Shown one piece after another: positions 63,020 through 64,000 of a stretch of 64,000 bases of DNA. Positions within the stretch are counted from its first letter, which is position 1; each line of letters opens with the position of its first letter. The notes beneath the pieces were generated by a model. The model worked only from the letters and a program-made list of their open reading frames with translations. It made no database searches and was not told where the DNA came from. The position numbers and the translations under genes were made by a program. This DNA is from Gavia stellata. Taxonomy: Eukaryota; Chordata; Aves; Gaviiformes; Gaviidae. The DNA lies in NCBI RefSeq assembly GCF_030936135.1, contig NC_082605.1, positions 16,698,261 to 16,762,260 on the forward strand, written 5' to 3'.

Positions 63020-63180
63020 GGTCCGCTGGGAGATAACTTAGGATCCTCCTAGTTATTTAACCTGGCAGCTGCTTAAACTCCACAGTGGAAGCCGCCGAAA
63101 GTTATTAGCATTGTGCTTCGATCTCTCTGAAATGGTGGCTTTGATTTCTATGCTGCTTTGCTTTGCTTTTTATATGTATT
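63020..63180. promoter_or_regulatory. Candidate regulatory island with E-box and imperfect palindrome
   Basis: Around 63037-63056 the sequence forms an imperfect palindrome centred on GGATCC (AACTTAGGA / TCCTAGTT arms). A CAGCTG E-box is at 63066-63071, followed by AAAGTTATTAGCATT. Its composition differs from the CpG-rich left flank. Confidence 0.3.
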
Positions 63181-63279
63181 TTTTAAATACTTCTTTTTTT
63201 TTATTAGTAGCAGAAGGTGATGGATGACCGGGCAAGCCACCAGCCCAGGCAATTAGGATGGGGCTGCCTTTTGTGAGCC

Positions 63280-63298
63280 GGGGGGGGGGGGGGGGGGG
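63280..63298. repeat. Poly(G) run of 19
   Basis: An uninterrupted G run lies in the FEZF2 upstream region, likely length-variable and a possible assembly or read-length artefact. Confidence 0.9.
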
Positions 63299-64000
63299 CA
63301 GCTTCTGACGCAGCTCTGTGGCCGGTGCGAGGTGCGGCGGAGGGGCGCAGGGTCGGGCTGGGAGGAGAGCGGGGCTGTGGGGCTGCCTGGGCCCTGGCCC
63401 CACCGTGCTGGGTTTGGGTCTGGCTCGGTGCAAGGCAGCAGTTACGCCCTCAGAGCGCTGCCCGGGGATGGCCCCAAGGTGTTTGGCTGGAGTTCGGTTT
63501 GCTGCGGTCAGACAGAGACAGTTTGTGGACAAATTAACACGCAATGAATGGGGAAATCAGGATAGCAAAGTTTGGGGCGGGGGTGAAGAGGGAGTTCTTA
63601 CCCATTTCACTGCTTCCCATTACCCCTTGGAAACTACGGTACCTCGTGTAACGGGGGCCGTACCAAGGCCTCGGCCCCCACGGGCAGTCCCTCTCACCCT
63701 GCAGGGCCCTTAGGGTTGGTGGGGTGGCCCCGCTGCCGTGTCACCCAACGGGGACCGCCGCGACTGTGCGTGGGGCAGGGGCAGTGCATGGCAAGGCCAC
63801 CGTGGCTGGAGCAGAGGCATTGAGTCTCTCCAGACTATTTTTTCAGCCTGTTCACCGAGTTACGCACACATTGCTGCATATATGTAGGTAGATAATTTTA
63901 ATTTATTTTATTTAGAATATTTTTTTCGGCATAACGAAACACTACTGGGGAGCTAGGTTGTGGAGCGCTGCATGGGTCCCAGAGCAAATGCGGTTAGTAG

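Larger units (their letters stand above)
59700..64000. other. FEZF2 upstream domain, CpG-rich with AT-rich islands
   Basis: No coding region is supported; the long open frames on both strands (up to 237 codons) reflect GC composition. AT-rich islands at 60080-60280, 61540-61800 and 63020-63180 are candidate regulatory elements. Homopolymers include a 22-base C run (60500-60521) and a 19-base G run (63280-63298). A GGACG pentamer repeat is at about 61361-61382. The last 170 bases turn AT-rich without any recognisable feature. Confidence 0.6.

Overview
The window is vertebrate nuclear DNA, most likely from a bird; another archosaur or a turtle cannot be excluded. Three genes can be built exon by exon: the 3' end of PTPRG (plus strand, 20-8226), a complete C3orf14 homologue (plus strand, first exon near 34.8 kb, stop at 45192) and a complete FEZF2 (minus strand, ATG at 59179, stop at 57219). 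This is the order known from human 3p14.2 (PTPRG - C3orf14 - FEZF2 - CADPS), so CADPS would be expected beyond the right edge. The avian call is an inference from protein divergence, compact intergenic spacing, GC-rich micro-introns in FEZF2 and the lack of mammalian-type young repeats.

Layout. 20-8226 holds the last six coding exons of PTPRG, encoding nearly all of the inactive D2 phosphatase domain and the C-terminal tail. 8227 to about 13450 is its long AT-rich 3' UTR with tandem poly(A) signals. About 13.45-34.3 kb is intergenic, with old repeat remnants and a weak set of phase-compatible candidate exons that could belong to an unannotated transcript. 34.3-35.45 kb is the C3orf14 CpG-island promoter, with three CCAAT boxes and two RFX X-box-like palindromes. 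C3orf14 has four coding exons across 36551-45192. About 45.2-56.9 kb is intergenic; its right half (50.4-56.6 kb) is very GC-rich and interrupted by short AT-rich islands full of homeodomain, SOX and CCAAT motifs, which I read as candidate FEZF2 regulatory elements. 57.2-59.7 kb is FEZF2, with six C2H2 fingers and an EH1 repressor motif. 59.7-64 kb is its upstream regulatory domain, again with AT-rich homeodomain-motif islands in CpG-rich DNA.

The three genes are not a functional pathway. PTPRG is a receptor phosphatase, C3orf14 a small coiled-coil protein of unknown role, and FEZF2 a forebrain transcription factor. The most notable signals are regulatory: the clustered palindromic islands around FEZF2, the paired X-boxes at C3orf14, and the possible unannotated spliced transcript between PTPRG and C3orf14. 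I found no novel enzymatic or defence-type system. Most short ORFs in the GC-rich part are composition artefacts.
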